This document shows, piece by piece, positions 1 to 7,686 of a DNA stretch of 39,428 bases. Positions within the stretch are counted from its first letter, which is position 1; the number at the start of each line of letters is the position of its first letter. The stretch is from Clostridia bacterium (GTDB lineage: Bacteria > Bacillota > Clostridia > Oscillospirales > Ruminococcaceae), in the NCBI GenBank assembly GCA_009929695.1, contig RZZW01000030.1:1-39428 (forward strand). The letters run 5' to 3'. The translations under genes were made by a program, and so were the position numbers. Below the pieces are notes generated by a model. It saw nothing but the letters and a program-made list of their open reading frames with translations, was not told the DNA's origin and searched no databases.

Positions 1-103
1 AGGCCATTTACTCCCTCATTCTAACAGCTTCAGCTTTGAGATGGAAAAAGACACGGCTGGCTGCTGTGCCTTAAACCGTAACTATATTGTAGGAGGTAAT
101 TAT

Positions 104-850
104 ATGTGGACACGTTCTTTACTTAAAACTAACGCAAAAGCGGCACTTGTAAATCACTACTGGCGCGCATTTGTTGTGTGTATTATTTCATCTATTCTCG
201 CAGGCGGCAGCACTGCCAGTTATGAAGCAACCTATAAGTATTCGTCTGGGGACGCTCCGCAGCAAATATACTCATCACAAACTACATTTCCCGTAAGTAC
301 AGCATTTTTTATTTTTATTGTGATGCTTATCGTGGCAATACTTATACTTGCCATTGCAGTTTTAATTTCAACCGCTATCGAGGCGGGGCAATCGCGCTAT
401 TTCATGGAGGCGCGCATCGGCAATGCGCCTATCTCTTCCCTTTTCTCCACCTTTAAAACGCCCGGCTACTGGAACATTGTAAAGACGATGTTTTTGCGCG
501 GACTATACACTTTCCTGTGGAGTCTTTTGCTTGTTATTCCCGGAATAATAAAATCGTATCAGTACCGCTTAGTGCCTTATATAATGGCGGAAAACCCGAA
601 TATTTCATCACGCCGCGCCTTTGAACTTAGCCGTCAGATGACGGACGGCGAAAAGTGGAATATTTTCGTGCTTGACCTCTCGTTCATAGGCTGGTATGTG
701 CTGTGCGGAATTACGTTTGGCATCGGGTTTCTTTTCTTAAACCCGTATTTGCAGGCAACAAACGCAGAGCTTTATTCTGCCCTTCGCGCCAAAGCCTTCG
801 CCGCCAACTTCACGGACGACAGCGAGCTTGGTGACTTTGTAAGATATTAA
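104..850 (+). CDS. DUF975 family integral membrane protein
   Basis: This is a 248-residue polytopic membrane protein of the DUF975 family, whose function is unknown. I start it at the ATG at 104 because AGGAGG sits at 91-96, 7 bases upstream; an in-frame ATG at 41 has no ribosome binding site. Hydrophobic segments lie near residues 20-35, 75-100, 145-165 and 200-220. The central part has the family pattern GYWNIVKTMFLRGLY, then a long hydrophobic stretch ending in PGIIKSYQYRLVPYI, an AENP turn, and a late KWNIFVLDLSFIGW helix. It appears monocistronic, with a terminator directly after it. I see no feature pointing to a substrate. Confidence 0.85.
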   Translation: MWTRSLLKTNAKAALVNHYWRAFVVCIISSILAGGSTASYEATYKYSSGDAPQQIYSSQTTFPVSTAFFIFIVMLIVAILILAIAVLISTAIEAGQSRYFMEARIGNAPISSLFSTFKTPGYWNIVKTMFLRGLYTFLWSLLLVIPGIIKSYQYRLVPYIMAENPNISSRRAFELSRQMTDGEKWNIFVLDLSFIGWYVLCGITFGIGFLFLNPYLQATNAELYSALRAKAFAANFTDDSELGDFVRY

Positions 851-860
851 AATAAATATT

Positions 861-905
861 AAAACGGTGTTTTCGCGAGCAAATTGCGAAGGCACCGTTT
901 TCTTT
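861..905 (+). terminator. Rho-independent terminator after the DUF975 gene
   Basis: AAAACGGTG at 861-869 pairs with CACCGTTTT at 893-901, around a loop that can pair further (TTCGCGAGCAAATTGCGAA). A short T-rich tail follows. It lies 10 bases past the stop codon of the DUF975 gene. Confidence 0.75.
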
Positions 906-1042
906 ATGTCGTTTCATGCGTTTAAAACGTCGTTTTGTGCAAAATTACCCACAAAATTACTGTTATGTGATAATATGTAGAAAATAGAAGAAATAGAGCT
1001 TAAATGTTTACGACGTAAATTTTGAAAAGGATTTGATGGAAA

Positions 1043-1549
1043 ATGGATTTTGCAGACATTTTTTATAAAACGCTTATTGAAGGCGACTCTTGGCTGACAA
1101 TCGGCAAGGGGCTTTGGGTCACTGTGGAAATCACGCTTTTATCGCTCATTTTGGGCACGCTTGTCGCGGCGGTGATATGCGCTTTGCGGCTTAACAAAAA
1201 CCGATTTGTCAGCACCTTTGCAAGCGGCTATATCGCCGTGCTTCGCGGCAGCCCTGTTTTGCTTTTGCTGATGATTATGTATTATGTTGTTTTTGCACGC
1301 AGCAGCCTGTCGGCACCGCTTATCGCTGTGGCGGCGTACACGTTTAATTTTTCGGCGCACGCCGCCGAGGTCATGCGCTCCGCTCTGACGGCTACCGACA
1401 AAATGCAAACAGAGGCCGCACGCACACTCGGCTTTTCAAAGTGGCAGGCATTTTATCTCATTACACTGCCACAGGCGGTAAAAATTGCAAAGCCGGTATA
1501 TCAGTCAACAATAGTCAACCTTTTACAATGGACGAGCGTTGTGGGCTAG
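1043..1549 (+). pseudogene. Amino-acid ABC transporter permease, 3' truncated (HisM/GlnP type)
   Basis: The 168 residues match the N-terminal three quarters of a polar amino-acid ABC permease, which normally runs about 215-225 residues. The N-terminus has a short amphipathic start and then transmembrane helices at about 23-45, 58-85 and 88-105. The cytoplasmic coupling loop is clear (EAARTLGFSKWQAFYLITLP, about 134-153). The protein stops at TSVVG, just where family members continue into their last helix. A TAG at 1547-1549 falls where unrelated sequence, the metallophosphoesterase tail in another frame, begins. AAAGG at 1026-1030 is a distant ribosome binding site. No binding-protein or ATPase gene is nearby. 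Without its last helix it is unlikely to work. Confidence 0.8.
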
Positions 1550-1899
1550 GCGGCGCGTACAGCGTTGATAAGTATTACCGTTTAATGCGCGGCTGGCACT
1601 GGTTTGAAAATGAACAGCCGTCGCCGGAGATTAAGGCGTTTGTGGAAAAGCAGTTAGCGGGCAGAGGAAACAAAATCGATGTAGTGCTTTCACACACTGC
1701 CCCGCTTAAATATGAGCCCACCGAGGTTTTCATTCAAGGCTTCGACCAAAGTGGGGTGGATAAAAGCACCGAAAAATGGCTTGATGATATCGAAACAAAG
1801 CTTAATTACAAAAAATGGTACTGTGGTCACTATCATACCGCTAAAAAGATTGACAAGCTGCAATTAATGTTTAAAAATATTGATACATTTGACAAATGA
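1549..1899 (+). pseudogene. Metallophosphoesterase, C-terminal fragment
   Basis: About 117 residues in a different frame from the permease resemble the C-terminal half of a small metallophosphoesterase. They open with GGAYSVDKYYRL, include VVLSHTAPLKYEPTE (about residues 46-60) and end with a metal-binding GHYH motif. The N-terminal half, which should carry the GDxHG and GNH metal ligands, is absent and replaced by permease sequence. The nearest in-frame ATG codons lie inside the permease, so a functional start is doubtful. I read this as the second half of a recombination or deletion scar. Confidence 0.75.
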
Positions 1900-1905
1900 C
1901 AGCAA

Positions 1906-1961
1906 AAAATCGCCCCAAAATTATACAGCATACTGTGCTGAAATAATTTTGGGGCGATTTT
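1906..1961. terminator. Bidirectional terminator between convergent genes
   Basis: A perfect 19-base stem (1906-1924 with 1943-1961, core ATCGCCCCAAAATTAT) encloses a loop that itself contains CAGCA and TGCTG. A and T runs flank it on both sides, so it can end transcripts from the phosphoesterase remnant (plus) and from the toxin gene (minus). The right arm touches the toxin stop codon. Confidence 0.85.
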
Positions 1962-2274
1962 ATTGCATCAAAAGCTCCGGATAGTCTGAAGATGCCCATA
2001 CGATGCGTTCGATTATGACTGTTTTGTCATGCTCAATACGATATATTACAATATGGCTATCATGAACAAGCTTGCGAAATCCCGCTGTGCGAAGTCGCTC
2101 ATCGGGATGTTCTTCTCCCATGCGGGGAAACTCCGCTAATTTTTCGATATGTTCAAGCAGCCTGCTAACAGCATATTCTGCCGATTCAGGGCTGACCATG
2201 CGCAAATGGTAATCAGCGATTTGCATAACGTCCTGCTGCGCTTCCTGCGTATAAATAATCTGCATATCAGACAT
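1960..2274 (-). CDS. RelE/ParE-family toxin
   Basis: The 104-residue protein has the RelE/ParE toxin layout: a first beta strand (MQIIYTQEAQQDVMQIADY), an amphipathic helical pair with a SAEYAVSRLLEHIEKL segment, the conserved turn LAEFPRMGEEHPDE, and the final strands FRKLVHDSHIVIYRIE and KTVIIERIVWASSDY. Proteins of this kind either cut mRNA on the ribosome or poison gyrase; the sequence alone does not decide which. Its ATG lies within the last codons of the antitoxin gene, an 8-base overlap, which is typical translational coupling of a toxin to its antitoxin. Confidence 0.85.
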   Translation of the reverse strand: MSDMQIIYTQEAQQDVMQIADYHLRMVSPESAEYAVSRLLEHIEKLAEFPRMGEEHPDERLRTAGFRKLVHDSHIVIYRIEHDKTVIIERIVWASSDYPELLMQ

Positions 2275-2581
2275 GGTTCAAGTCCTGCCTTGCCTGCGCA
2301 AACTTCTGACGGACTTTCTCACGCATTTCATCAGAGGTACATGCGGGTGCTCCATTTAAACGATTAATTTCTGCGTCAAGCACCATAGCGCGGTGCTGCA
2401 CAACAGCTTCACGATGCCGCAGCTCATCTTCGCGCCTGGTATAAACGCCTAAATCCATTAAAACTGTGTCGCCTTCGCCATTTTTCGTGATATATATAGG
2501 CTGCCCCGTAGCGCGCGAACGTGCCGCCAAATCGCTATATTCTGTTCTTAATGCCGAGGCCGGACGGATATCCATTGCCAT
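2267..2581 (-). CDS. Phd/YefM-type antitoxin
   Basis: This 104-residue protein precedes the toxin and is its likely antitoxin and autorepressor. The N-terminal half (DIRPASALRTEYSDLAARSRATGQPIYITKNGEGDTVLMD) matches the Phd/YefM DNA-binding fold, including the ITKNGxGDxVLM strand. The charged C-terminal half should wrap the toxin. I place the start at the ATG at 2581 because GGAGG lies 8 bases upstream; an in-frame GTG 9 bases earlier overlaps that ribosome binding site. A good promoter and an inverted repeat sit just upstream. Confidence 0.85.
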   Translation of the reverse strand: MAMDIRPASALRTEYSDLAARSRATGQPIYITKNGEGDTVLMDLGVYTRREDELRHREAVVQHRAMVLDAEINRLNGAPACTSDEMREKVRQKFAQARQDLNHV

Positions 2582-2604
2582 ATTCAGCACCTCCTTTTTC
2601 TTTT

Positions 2605-2655
2605 AGTATACTCCGTGTTCAAGCAAATAGCAACAATATTTATACTTGATTTGCT
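2605..2655 (-). promoter_or_regulatory. Toxin-antitoxin promoter with candidate operator
   Basis: On the minus strand, TTGCTA (complement of 2628-2633) and TATACT (complement of 2605-2610) are 17 bases apart. The inverted repeat AGCAAAT (2622-2628) and ATTTGCT (2649-2655) flanks and overlaps the -35 box. This placement fits autorepression by the antitoxin or the toxin-antitoxin complex. The operator role is inferred from position only. Confidence 0.6.
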
Positions 2656-2667
2656 ATATATAGCGTT

Positions 2668-3813
2668 TTATCCAAACTCCTTGCCACGTTTCTGTTTTAA
2701 AAGCATGACCTCGCTGCGGTAAATTAGCATTTCGCGGGCAAATTTGTCGTCGCTTTTTTCTATTATCTGCTCGTAATCGACCTTGAGCTCCAAAAGGCTG
2801 TCGGCGCAGTTAAAGCGCACATACCAGTCTCTGTCTGAAAGCTGTTCAATCAGCGCCGCTACCGTTTCTTCGCACGGATAAGCGCGCAGGGTTATGGCGG
2901 CTTCGGCGGCAAATGTGCCGTCTGCACTTCTTGTATTAAGTATTTTCATTATCTTTGGATAGGCCTCAGCACATGAATATTTGTGAAAAAAACGCAACGC
3001 CGCGAGCCTCATCTCATCGTTTTGGGCATTGTCATCGAGCACGGAAATTATCTCCGGCACATATTTTTTAACGCCTTCTTCATAGTCGATAAGGCTCATG
3101 AAATCTATTAAGCACGTCTTTAATGCACAGCAATATTGCGAAAAATCGGTATAAATAGCATCGAGAATATCGCCATAACCGCCCTCAAGCTCAAGCAGCT
3201 CGGAGGACAAAAGCTTAACATTTATCTCCTTGTCGCCATAATTAATAATCTTAAGTGCGTGCCTAATGGCTCTTATATTTCCTATACTGACAATGGCCCC
3301 GAACGTGTTTGCACGCAAAAGAGCGTATTTATCAGTCACGCCCATGATTATACTCTCCGCAAGCTCATGAAGCTTCTCAAGCTGCTTTTGAGAACGGTCA
3401 GCACCTGTTTTATTTTTATTCAGGCTGTAAATAATGTGCGCGAGCTCGGCTTGGTATTCCGGCGGGCGGCGCTTTGATTTTTTCGCCATCGACGTCAGCA
3501 TATCTACGCTTTGATAAAAAAGCATACTTGCAAATTCAGGATGCTGCTTTGCAAAGCTGTCCACAGCAGGGACAAAGCAGTTCAGCCAATCTGCTTTCGC
3601 GAGCCTGCGGCGCATTTTAAGCTGAACGAGCCAACTCACTTTCCCTCTTTGTTCAAGGCTCGCAAGCTGTGCTGAAAGCATGTCTACAATCTGCTTTTTG
3701 CGCCATTCCATGAGATATTTTTCGGCCGCTTGATGCACCACAAAGGCGGCGTCAAACATTATTATGCACACGCATAAATATGCACAGACAAACATCAGCA
3801 GCCTGATACCCAT
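2668..3813 (-). CDS. Membrane-anchored HEAT-repeat protein
   Basis: The protein has one N-terminal transmembrane helix (about residues 3-27, rich in Val, Cys, Leu and Phe) followed by about 350 residues of helical repeats. HEAT-like units are easiest to see toward the end: LAALRFFHKYSCAEAYPKIM, EAAITLRAYPCEETVAALIE and the classic DRDWYVRFNCADSLLEL. Such proteins are usually scaffolds, and no enzymatic motif is visible. I start at the ATG at 3813, 8 bases after GGAGG; an upstream in-frame GTG overlaps that site. It follows the decarboxylase-like gene by 67 bases and is probably the last gene of the SCIFF transcript. I do not recognise a specific orthologue. Confidence 0.8.
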   Translation of the reverse strand: MGIRLLMFVCAYLCVCIIMFDAAFVVHQAAEKYLMEWRKKQIVDMLSAQLASLEQRGKVSWLVQLKMRRRLAKADWLNCFVPAVDSFAKQHPEFASMLFYQSVDMLTSMAKKSKRRPPEYQAELAHIIYSLNKNKTGADRSQKQLEKLHELAESIIMGVTDKYALLRANTFGAIVSIGNIRAIRHALKIINYGDKEINVKLLSSELLELEGGYGDILDAIYTDFSQYCCALKTCLIDFMSLIDYEEGVKKYVPEIISVLDDNAQNDEMRLAALRFFHKYSCAEAYPKIMKILNTRSADGTFAAEAAITLRAYPCEETVAALIEQLSDRDWYVRFNCADSLLELKVDYEQIIEKSDDKFAREMLIYRSEVMLLKQKRGKEFG

Positions 3814-3880
3814 GTGGCTCACCTCCCTGTTATTTTCCTCCCAAACTCTTTTGTGCGCTCAACATTGCCATCTGTATCAC

Positions 3881-5230
3881 TTAGAGCTCCGCTATTACAT
3901 CTACCGTTTTAATGTCGTAATATTCAAACAGGCGCACGGCGGAGTTGTCGATGATTTCTCCGCTGACGACGATGGGGATGGCGGGTGGGCATGAGACAGT
4001 TGGTGAGGCGCAAATGCGACCAACAGAATTTGAAACCTGTATTGTTTCATGCGGTGCAAAAATGGCTGTGCGAATTGAGCACGCCGAAATTGGCGAAGAA
4101 AATTTTACAGCGCTTGGCGCGGTGCATGGTGAAAAATCTGTTTTTTGAAGGGTTTCTTCGATGCGTAAAAAATCGGCTTCGGTGTTCTCGGGAGTAAACA
4201 TGAGCACAAGATAATCGTGGTCGGCATATTCACACTCTACGTTATTTGTGCGCAAAAGCTGTGCTAACGCTTTACCCGAAAAACCACTTGATGAGGCTTT
4301 CACTGTCAGCTTTAATGGCTCTGTGTCCAAAACTGACAAGCCTATGCTTTGCAGCTTGCTTTTAAGCCTGTCAATTTTTTCAATGCAGGCGGAAAGCTTT
4401 GGCGGATAGTCCTCCGCAAGATATTTATTGCAGAGATCAAGCGACTGCAAAATCAAATATGACGGGCTCGTTGAGCCAAAAAGCGCGAGGGCGTGATGCG
4501 CGTTGCTGATAAAAGAAGTCGTCGCATCAGGCGAAATTTGCAGATAAGCCCCGCCTGTCAACGCAGAAAGCGTTTTGTGTGCAGAGTCGCAGCAGACTGT
4601 TGCGCCAAGCGAAATGGGATGCTGTGAGGGCGAAAGAAAATGCAGATAAGCGCCATGCGCATTGTCGACAAGCAGAGGCACATTATGTGCGGCGCAAACG
4701 GCGGCAAGGCCTGCGATATCAAGGATATTGCCGAGATAATCAGGCGATGTTACAAAGACCGCAAAAGCAGGCGCAGCCGCGTGTTGCAGAGCGTCCGAAA
4801 GCTCATTTGGTGAAAGCGGGCAGCTGCAAAGAAATTGATTTTCATGCTGAGACCACAGCCAGTCGATATCAAAATCGAGCAGTGCGGCGGAATAAACAAG
4901 TGTCTTATGCGCGTTTCGAGCTGCCAAAAGACGCGGGCGCTTTTCTGTGTGCGGCGCGTTTTGCAAAGCGAGATACAGCATAGCGCGTATGCACTGCGAA
5001 GAGCCTTCGGTTGAATAAAAGGTGTGCGCTGTATTAAAAAGTGCGCTTGCATTATTTTCACTTTGCGCGATTATGCCATCCGCCTCATATAAAGAATCCG
5101 CGCCCGCAATTTCAGTCAAATCATATTGCTCGCAGCCGAGGAAGGAATGCCCTTTGTGACCCGGCATATGCAGACGGGAAATATCGCTTGCCGCATATGC
5201 TCGCACAAAATCAACAATCGGCGTTTTCAT
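3881..5230 (-). CDS. PLP-dependent Orn/Lys/Arg decarboxylase-family protein
   Basis: A 449-residue fold-type I PLP enzyme of the Orn/Lys/Arg decarboxylase family. The start has the family signature RLHMPGHKG (about 19-27). Also visible are STEGSS (about 73-78, phosphate binding), NAHKT (about 106-110, stacking on PLP), LLVDNAHGA (about 186-194, Asp to the pyridine nitrogen) and the Schiff-base lysine in DSAHKT (Lys219). The length is that of the short clostridial form without the N-terminal wing domain. The substrate cannot be read from sequence; Arg, Lys or Orn are family precedents. Its first 20 bases overlap the end of the SCIFF maturase gene, so the two are translationally coupled. Confidence 0.85.
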   Translation of the reverse strand: MKTPIVDFVRAYAASDISRLHMPGHKGHSFLGCEQYDLTEIAGADSLYEADGIIAQSENNASALFNTAHTFYSTEGSSQCIRAMLYLALQNAPHTEKRPRLLAARNAHKTLVYSAALLDFDIDWLWSQHENQFLCSCPLSPNELSDALQHAAAPAFAVFVTSPDYLGNILDIAGLAAVCAAHNVPLLVDNAHGAYLHFLSPSQHPISLGATVCCDSAHKTLSALTGGAYLQISPDATTSFISNAHHALALFGSTSPSYLILQSLDLCNKYLAEDYPPKLSACIEKIDRLKSKLQSIGLSVLDTEPLKLTVKASSSGFSGKALAQLLRTNNVECEYADHDYLVLMFTPENTEADFLRIEETLQKTDFSPCTAPSAVKFSSPISACSIRTAIFAPHETIQVSNSVGRICASPTVSCPPAIPIVVSGEIIDNSAVRLFEYYDIKTVDVIAEL

Positions 5231-6602
5231 TGTCGGTTGCCTTTAGCACTTGCATCATGATGGCGCATTCAATGCGTTTTTTAAATAATTCGCAGCCATA
5301 TTCGTAAATGCCGCGTATAGAACCTGTGGCGTGATAGGCGTTTGCCGCGCAGCCGCCGGAGCAGTAGAGCTTCGCCCAGCAGTCGGCGCACTCGGGCCGC
5401 GCATAGGCGTTGCAGGTTTTAAATTCGTCACGCACGGCGGCGTTTGTCACGCCGTCCCAAATATTGCCGAGCTTATATGCTTCTTCGCCGACGAATTGGT
5501 GGCATGGGTACAAATCGCCCCACGGCGTCACGGCCATATACTCTGTGCCCGAGCCACAGCCTGAAATGCGCTTGTAAACGCAAGGGCCGTTTGTCAAATC
5601 GAGCATATAGTGATAGAATGTAAAGCCCTTGCCCTCTTTTTCGCGGCGCATCATTTCTTTCGCGAGCAATTCGTATTGTTCCATTACAATGGGCAAATCT
5701 TCGGCGGTCAGCGCGGCGGGGTCGTCGGGTGCACAGACAACGGGCTCCATGCTGAGTTCTGTAAAGCCGAGGTCAGCCATGTGGAAAATGTCGTTTGTGA
5801 AGTCGGTGTTTGCGTGGGTGAAAGTGCCGCGCATGTAATAATTTTTCCCGCCGCGGCTTTCAACAAGCTTTTGGAATTTTGGCACAATACGGTCATAGCT
5901 GCCGTTTCCGGCGTAGTCTACGCGCAGGCGGTCGTGAATTTCCTTGCGTCCGTCAAGGCTCAAAACGACGTTGCTCATTTCCCTGTTGGCAAATTCGATC
6001 ACGTCATCGTCAATAAGCACGCCGTTTGTTGTGAGCGTGAAACGAAACTTTTTGCCATGGATCGGCTCTTGTGTGCGCGCGTAAGCGACAAGCTGTTTTA
6101 CAACATCCCAGTTCATCAACGGCTCGCCGCCGAAAAAGTCAACTTCCAAGTTTTTTCGCGTGCCGGAATGTGCGATTAAAAAGTCAAGCGCCTGTTTGCC
6201 GACTTCAAAGCTCATCAAAGCACGGTCACCGTGATATTTGCCTTGGCTTGCAAAGCAATATGAGCAGTTTAAATTACACGAATGCGCAACATGCAGGCAC
6301 AGCGCCTTTACAACAGTGCTGCGATTTTTAAAATCAAACGCAAGCGGTTCAAAGGTGTCGGGCGTCCACAGCTTGCCGCTTTTTTCAAGCACGGCAATAT
6401 CGCTGATGCAGCCGCGAATTTCCTCCTCTGTCACATCTGCTCGATGTCCGTATTTTTGCAGCATTAAATCCACAATTTCGTCCTGCGATTTTTCTTTGTA
6501 GCAGGCAATAATGTCATAGGCAACTTCATCTACAAGATGTATGCCGCCCGAGCATGTGTCGAGCACGATGTTGCAGCCGTTAAGCTTATATTGATGTACC
6601 AT
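5211..6602 (-). CDS. scfB: SCIFF peptide maturase, radical SAM/SPASM thioether synthase
   Basis: This 463-residue enzyme is predicted to install thioether cross-links in the SCIFF peptide encoded just upstream. The N-terminal about 90 residues (VHQYKLNGCNIVLDTCSGGI onward) form a RiPP-recognition-like region. The radical SAM cluster motif is CNLNCSYC (Cys109, Cys113, Cys116), followed by FFGGEPL and TTNGVLI. A cysteine-rich SPASM domain fills about residues 340-440 (Cys341, 349, 367, 405, 408, 414, 418, 437 among others) and would hold auxiliary iron-sulfur clusters. I use the ATG at 6602, 6 bases after GGAGG, not an in-frame ATG at 6641. The gene lies 68 bases after scfA with a terminator between them, and its 3' end overlaps the next gene. 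Confidence 0.95.
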   Translation of the reverse strand: MVHQYKLNGCNIVLDTCSGGIHLVDEVAYDIIACYKEKSQDEIVDLMLQKYGHRADVTEEEIRGCISDIAVLEKSGKLWTPDTFEPLAFDFKNRSTVVKALCLHVAHSCNLNCSYCFASQGKYHGDRALMSFEVGKQALDFLIAHSGTRKNLEVDFFGGEPLMNWDVVKQLVAYARTQEPIHGKKFRFTLTTNGVLIDDDVIEFANREMSNVVLSLDGRKEIHDRLRVDYAGNGSYDRIVPKFQKLVESRGGKNYYMRGTFTHANTDFTNDIFHMADLGFTELSMEPVVCAPDDPAALTAEDLPIVMEQYELLAKEMMRREKEGKGFTFYHYMLDLTNGPCVYKRISGCGSGTEYMAVTPWGDLYPCHQFVGEEAYKLGNIWDGVTNAAVRDEFKTCNAYARPECADCWAKLYCSGGCAANAYHATGSIRGIYEYGCELFKKRIECAIMMQVLKATDNENADC

Positions 6603-6626
6603 CGGTATCCTCCGTATTTTATACAT

Positions 6627-6652
6627 AAAAAAGACCGCCATGAAAAGGCGGC
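6627..6652 (-). terminator. Intercistronic terminator/attenuator between scfA and scfB
   Basis: On the minus strand CCGCC (complement of 6647-6651) and GGCGG (complement of 6635-6639) form a short GC hairpin, followed directly by TCTTTTTT (complement of 6627-6634). It ends about 25 bases before the scfB start codon and shortly after the scfA stop. The stem is only 5 base pairs, so partial termination is likely. That would give more precursor mRNA than maturase mRNA. Confidence 0.65.
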
Positions 6653-6670
6653 ACTTTAGTTAGAATAATT

Positions 6671-6817
6671 TTACTTTTTGTCGTTTTCGCACGGCTGATT
6701 TGCAACACCGCAAGATGTTTTGCAAGCTGACTGGCAAGATGTCTGGCATTCGCCGCAGCCACCGTTTTTCACGCTTTTATTAAGGTCGCGTGTCTCGATT
6801 GTTTTAATTCTTTCCAT
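6671..6817 (-). CDS. scfA: SCIFF ranthipeptide precursor (six cysteines in forty-five residues)
   Basis: A 48-residue precursor peptide: an N-terminal leader (MERIKTIETRDLNKSVKNGG) and a core with Cys at 21, 24, 28, 32, 36 and 43. The segment CGECQTSCQSACKTSC is the hallmark of the SCIFF family, and the radical SAM maturase follows on the same transcript. The ATG at 6817 has only a weak GGGGA ribosome binding site. Odd point: the residue after Cys36 is Gly37. From memory of the family, this position is usually Thr, and Cys32-Thr37 is the cross-link reported for the Clostridium thermocellum peptide CteA. Thr26 and Thr34 remain as other possible acceptors. SCIFF peptides have been linked to signalling in some clostridia, but the role is not settled. 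Confidence 0.95.
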   Translation of the reverse strand: MERIKTIETRDLNKSVKNGGCGECQTSCQSACKTSCGVANQPCENDKK

Positions 6818-6858
6818 TGTGGATATCCCCAATCTTTCTGTGATTTAATAATATTAAA

Positions 6859-6887
6859 AATATAGCATATTAAAGGCTTTTTGTCAA
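6859..6887 (-). promoter_or_regulatory. Sigma-A-type promoter of the SCIFF operon
   Basis: On the minus strand TTGACA (complement of 6882-6887) and TATATT (complement of 6859-6864) are separated by 17 bases. Transcription should start near 6852, giving a leader of about 35 bases before scfA. It is close to consensus, which suggests strong basal expression of the peptide. Confidence 0.8.
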
Positions 6888-6987
6888 TATTAAGGCAGTA
6901 CGGCAAAAGCAAATTTCGTCTTAGCTTATGGGCTATTGAGCCGGTGTGTGCCATATTATTTATAAGGCTCAATAGTTAGGAGATGAG

Positions 6988-7686
6988 ATGATGCTCGGTG
7001 TATTTTTAAGCTTTGTGGCTTCGCGCATACTTTATCTTGCGCTGCATTTAGAAAGCAGCAGCTTTCCAAAGCCGCTGTCTGAACGAGAGGAAAAAGAGGC
7101 GTTTGCGCAGCTAAAAGAAGGCAGCGCAAAGGCAAGAGACACGCTGATAAGCCACAACCTGCGCCTCGCTGCGCATATCGCCAAAAAATATTACACAACA
7201 AACTGCTCGCAGGAGGACATCGTAAGCATAGGAACAATAGGCTTAATAAAAGCAGTAAACAGCTTCGACCCCACCAAAGGCCGCCGCTTCGCCACATTCG
7301 CAGCGCGGTGTATTGAAAATGAAATACTTATGTATTTCCGCTCCGGCAAAAAGGAGCAGCCTTGCATATCTATTTATGATTCTATCGACAAGGACCAGAG
7401 CGGGACGGAGCTGACTATAAACGATGTGATAGCGGATGCGTTTGCGCTTGATGAAGATTACGAGGATAAGGAAGAAGTCAAAAATCTTTACGCTATGCTT
7501 GACAGCTTATCGGCACGAGAGCGGCGTATAATTGTTTTGCGGTACGGCTTATACGGGCAAGCGCCGCTGACGCAGCAGGAGACGTGCGAAGCGCTGCAAA
7601 TAAGCCGAAGCTACGTTTCCCGCCTTGAAAAAAAGGCGCTTGAGCAGCTAAAGGGCAGCTTTGGAGATGCGCGAAAAAATACATAG
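6988..7686 (+). CDS. sigK: RNA polymerase sporulation sigma factor, sigma-K
   Basis: The 232-residue protein matches pro-sigma-K, the late mother-cell sigma factor. It begins with a hydrophobic pro-sequence-like stretch (LGVFLSFVASRILYLALHL, about 3-21) that in the family is cut off by SpoIVFB. Region 2 follows: SHNLRLAAHIAKKY, then DIVSIGTIGLIKAVNSFDP, FATFAARCIENEILMYFR. Region 4 is LSARERRIIVLRYGL with the helix-turn-helix ETCEALQISRSYVSRLEKKAL. No skin-type element interrupts it. AGGAG at 6978-6982 serves either ATG at 6988 or the adjacent ATG at 6991, and the latter has the better spacing. It implies a sporulating organism. Confidence 0.95.
   Translation: MMLGVFLSFVASRILYLALHLESSSFPKPLSEREEKEAFAQLKEGSAKARDTLISHNLRLAAHIAKKYYTTNCSQEDIVSIGTIGLIKAVNSFDPTKGRRFATFAARCIENEILMYFRSGKKEQPCISIYDSIDKDQSGTELTINDVIADAFALDEDYEDKEEVKNLYAMLDSLSARERRIIVLRYGLYGQAPLTQQETCEALQISRSYVSRLEKKALEQLKGSFGDARKNT

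Noticed and set aside
1441..1548. ATG at 1441 as the start of a hybrid phosphoesterase
   Set aside because: The first 36 codons are permease DNA read in the wrong frame and there is no ribosome binding site; only sequence after about 1549 is phosphoesterase.
5610..6179. Long plus-strand reading frame of 189 codons opposite the SCIFF maturase
   Set aside because: It lies fully antisense to scfB, has no ribosome binding site and no recognisable protein features; it mirrors codon bias of the real gene.
6988..7686. A skin-type element interrupting sigK
   Set aside because: The sigma-K frame is continuous through regions 2 and 4, so no interruption is present.
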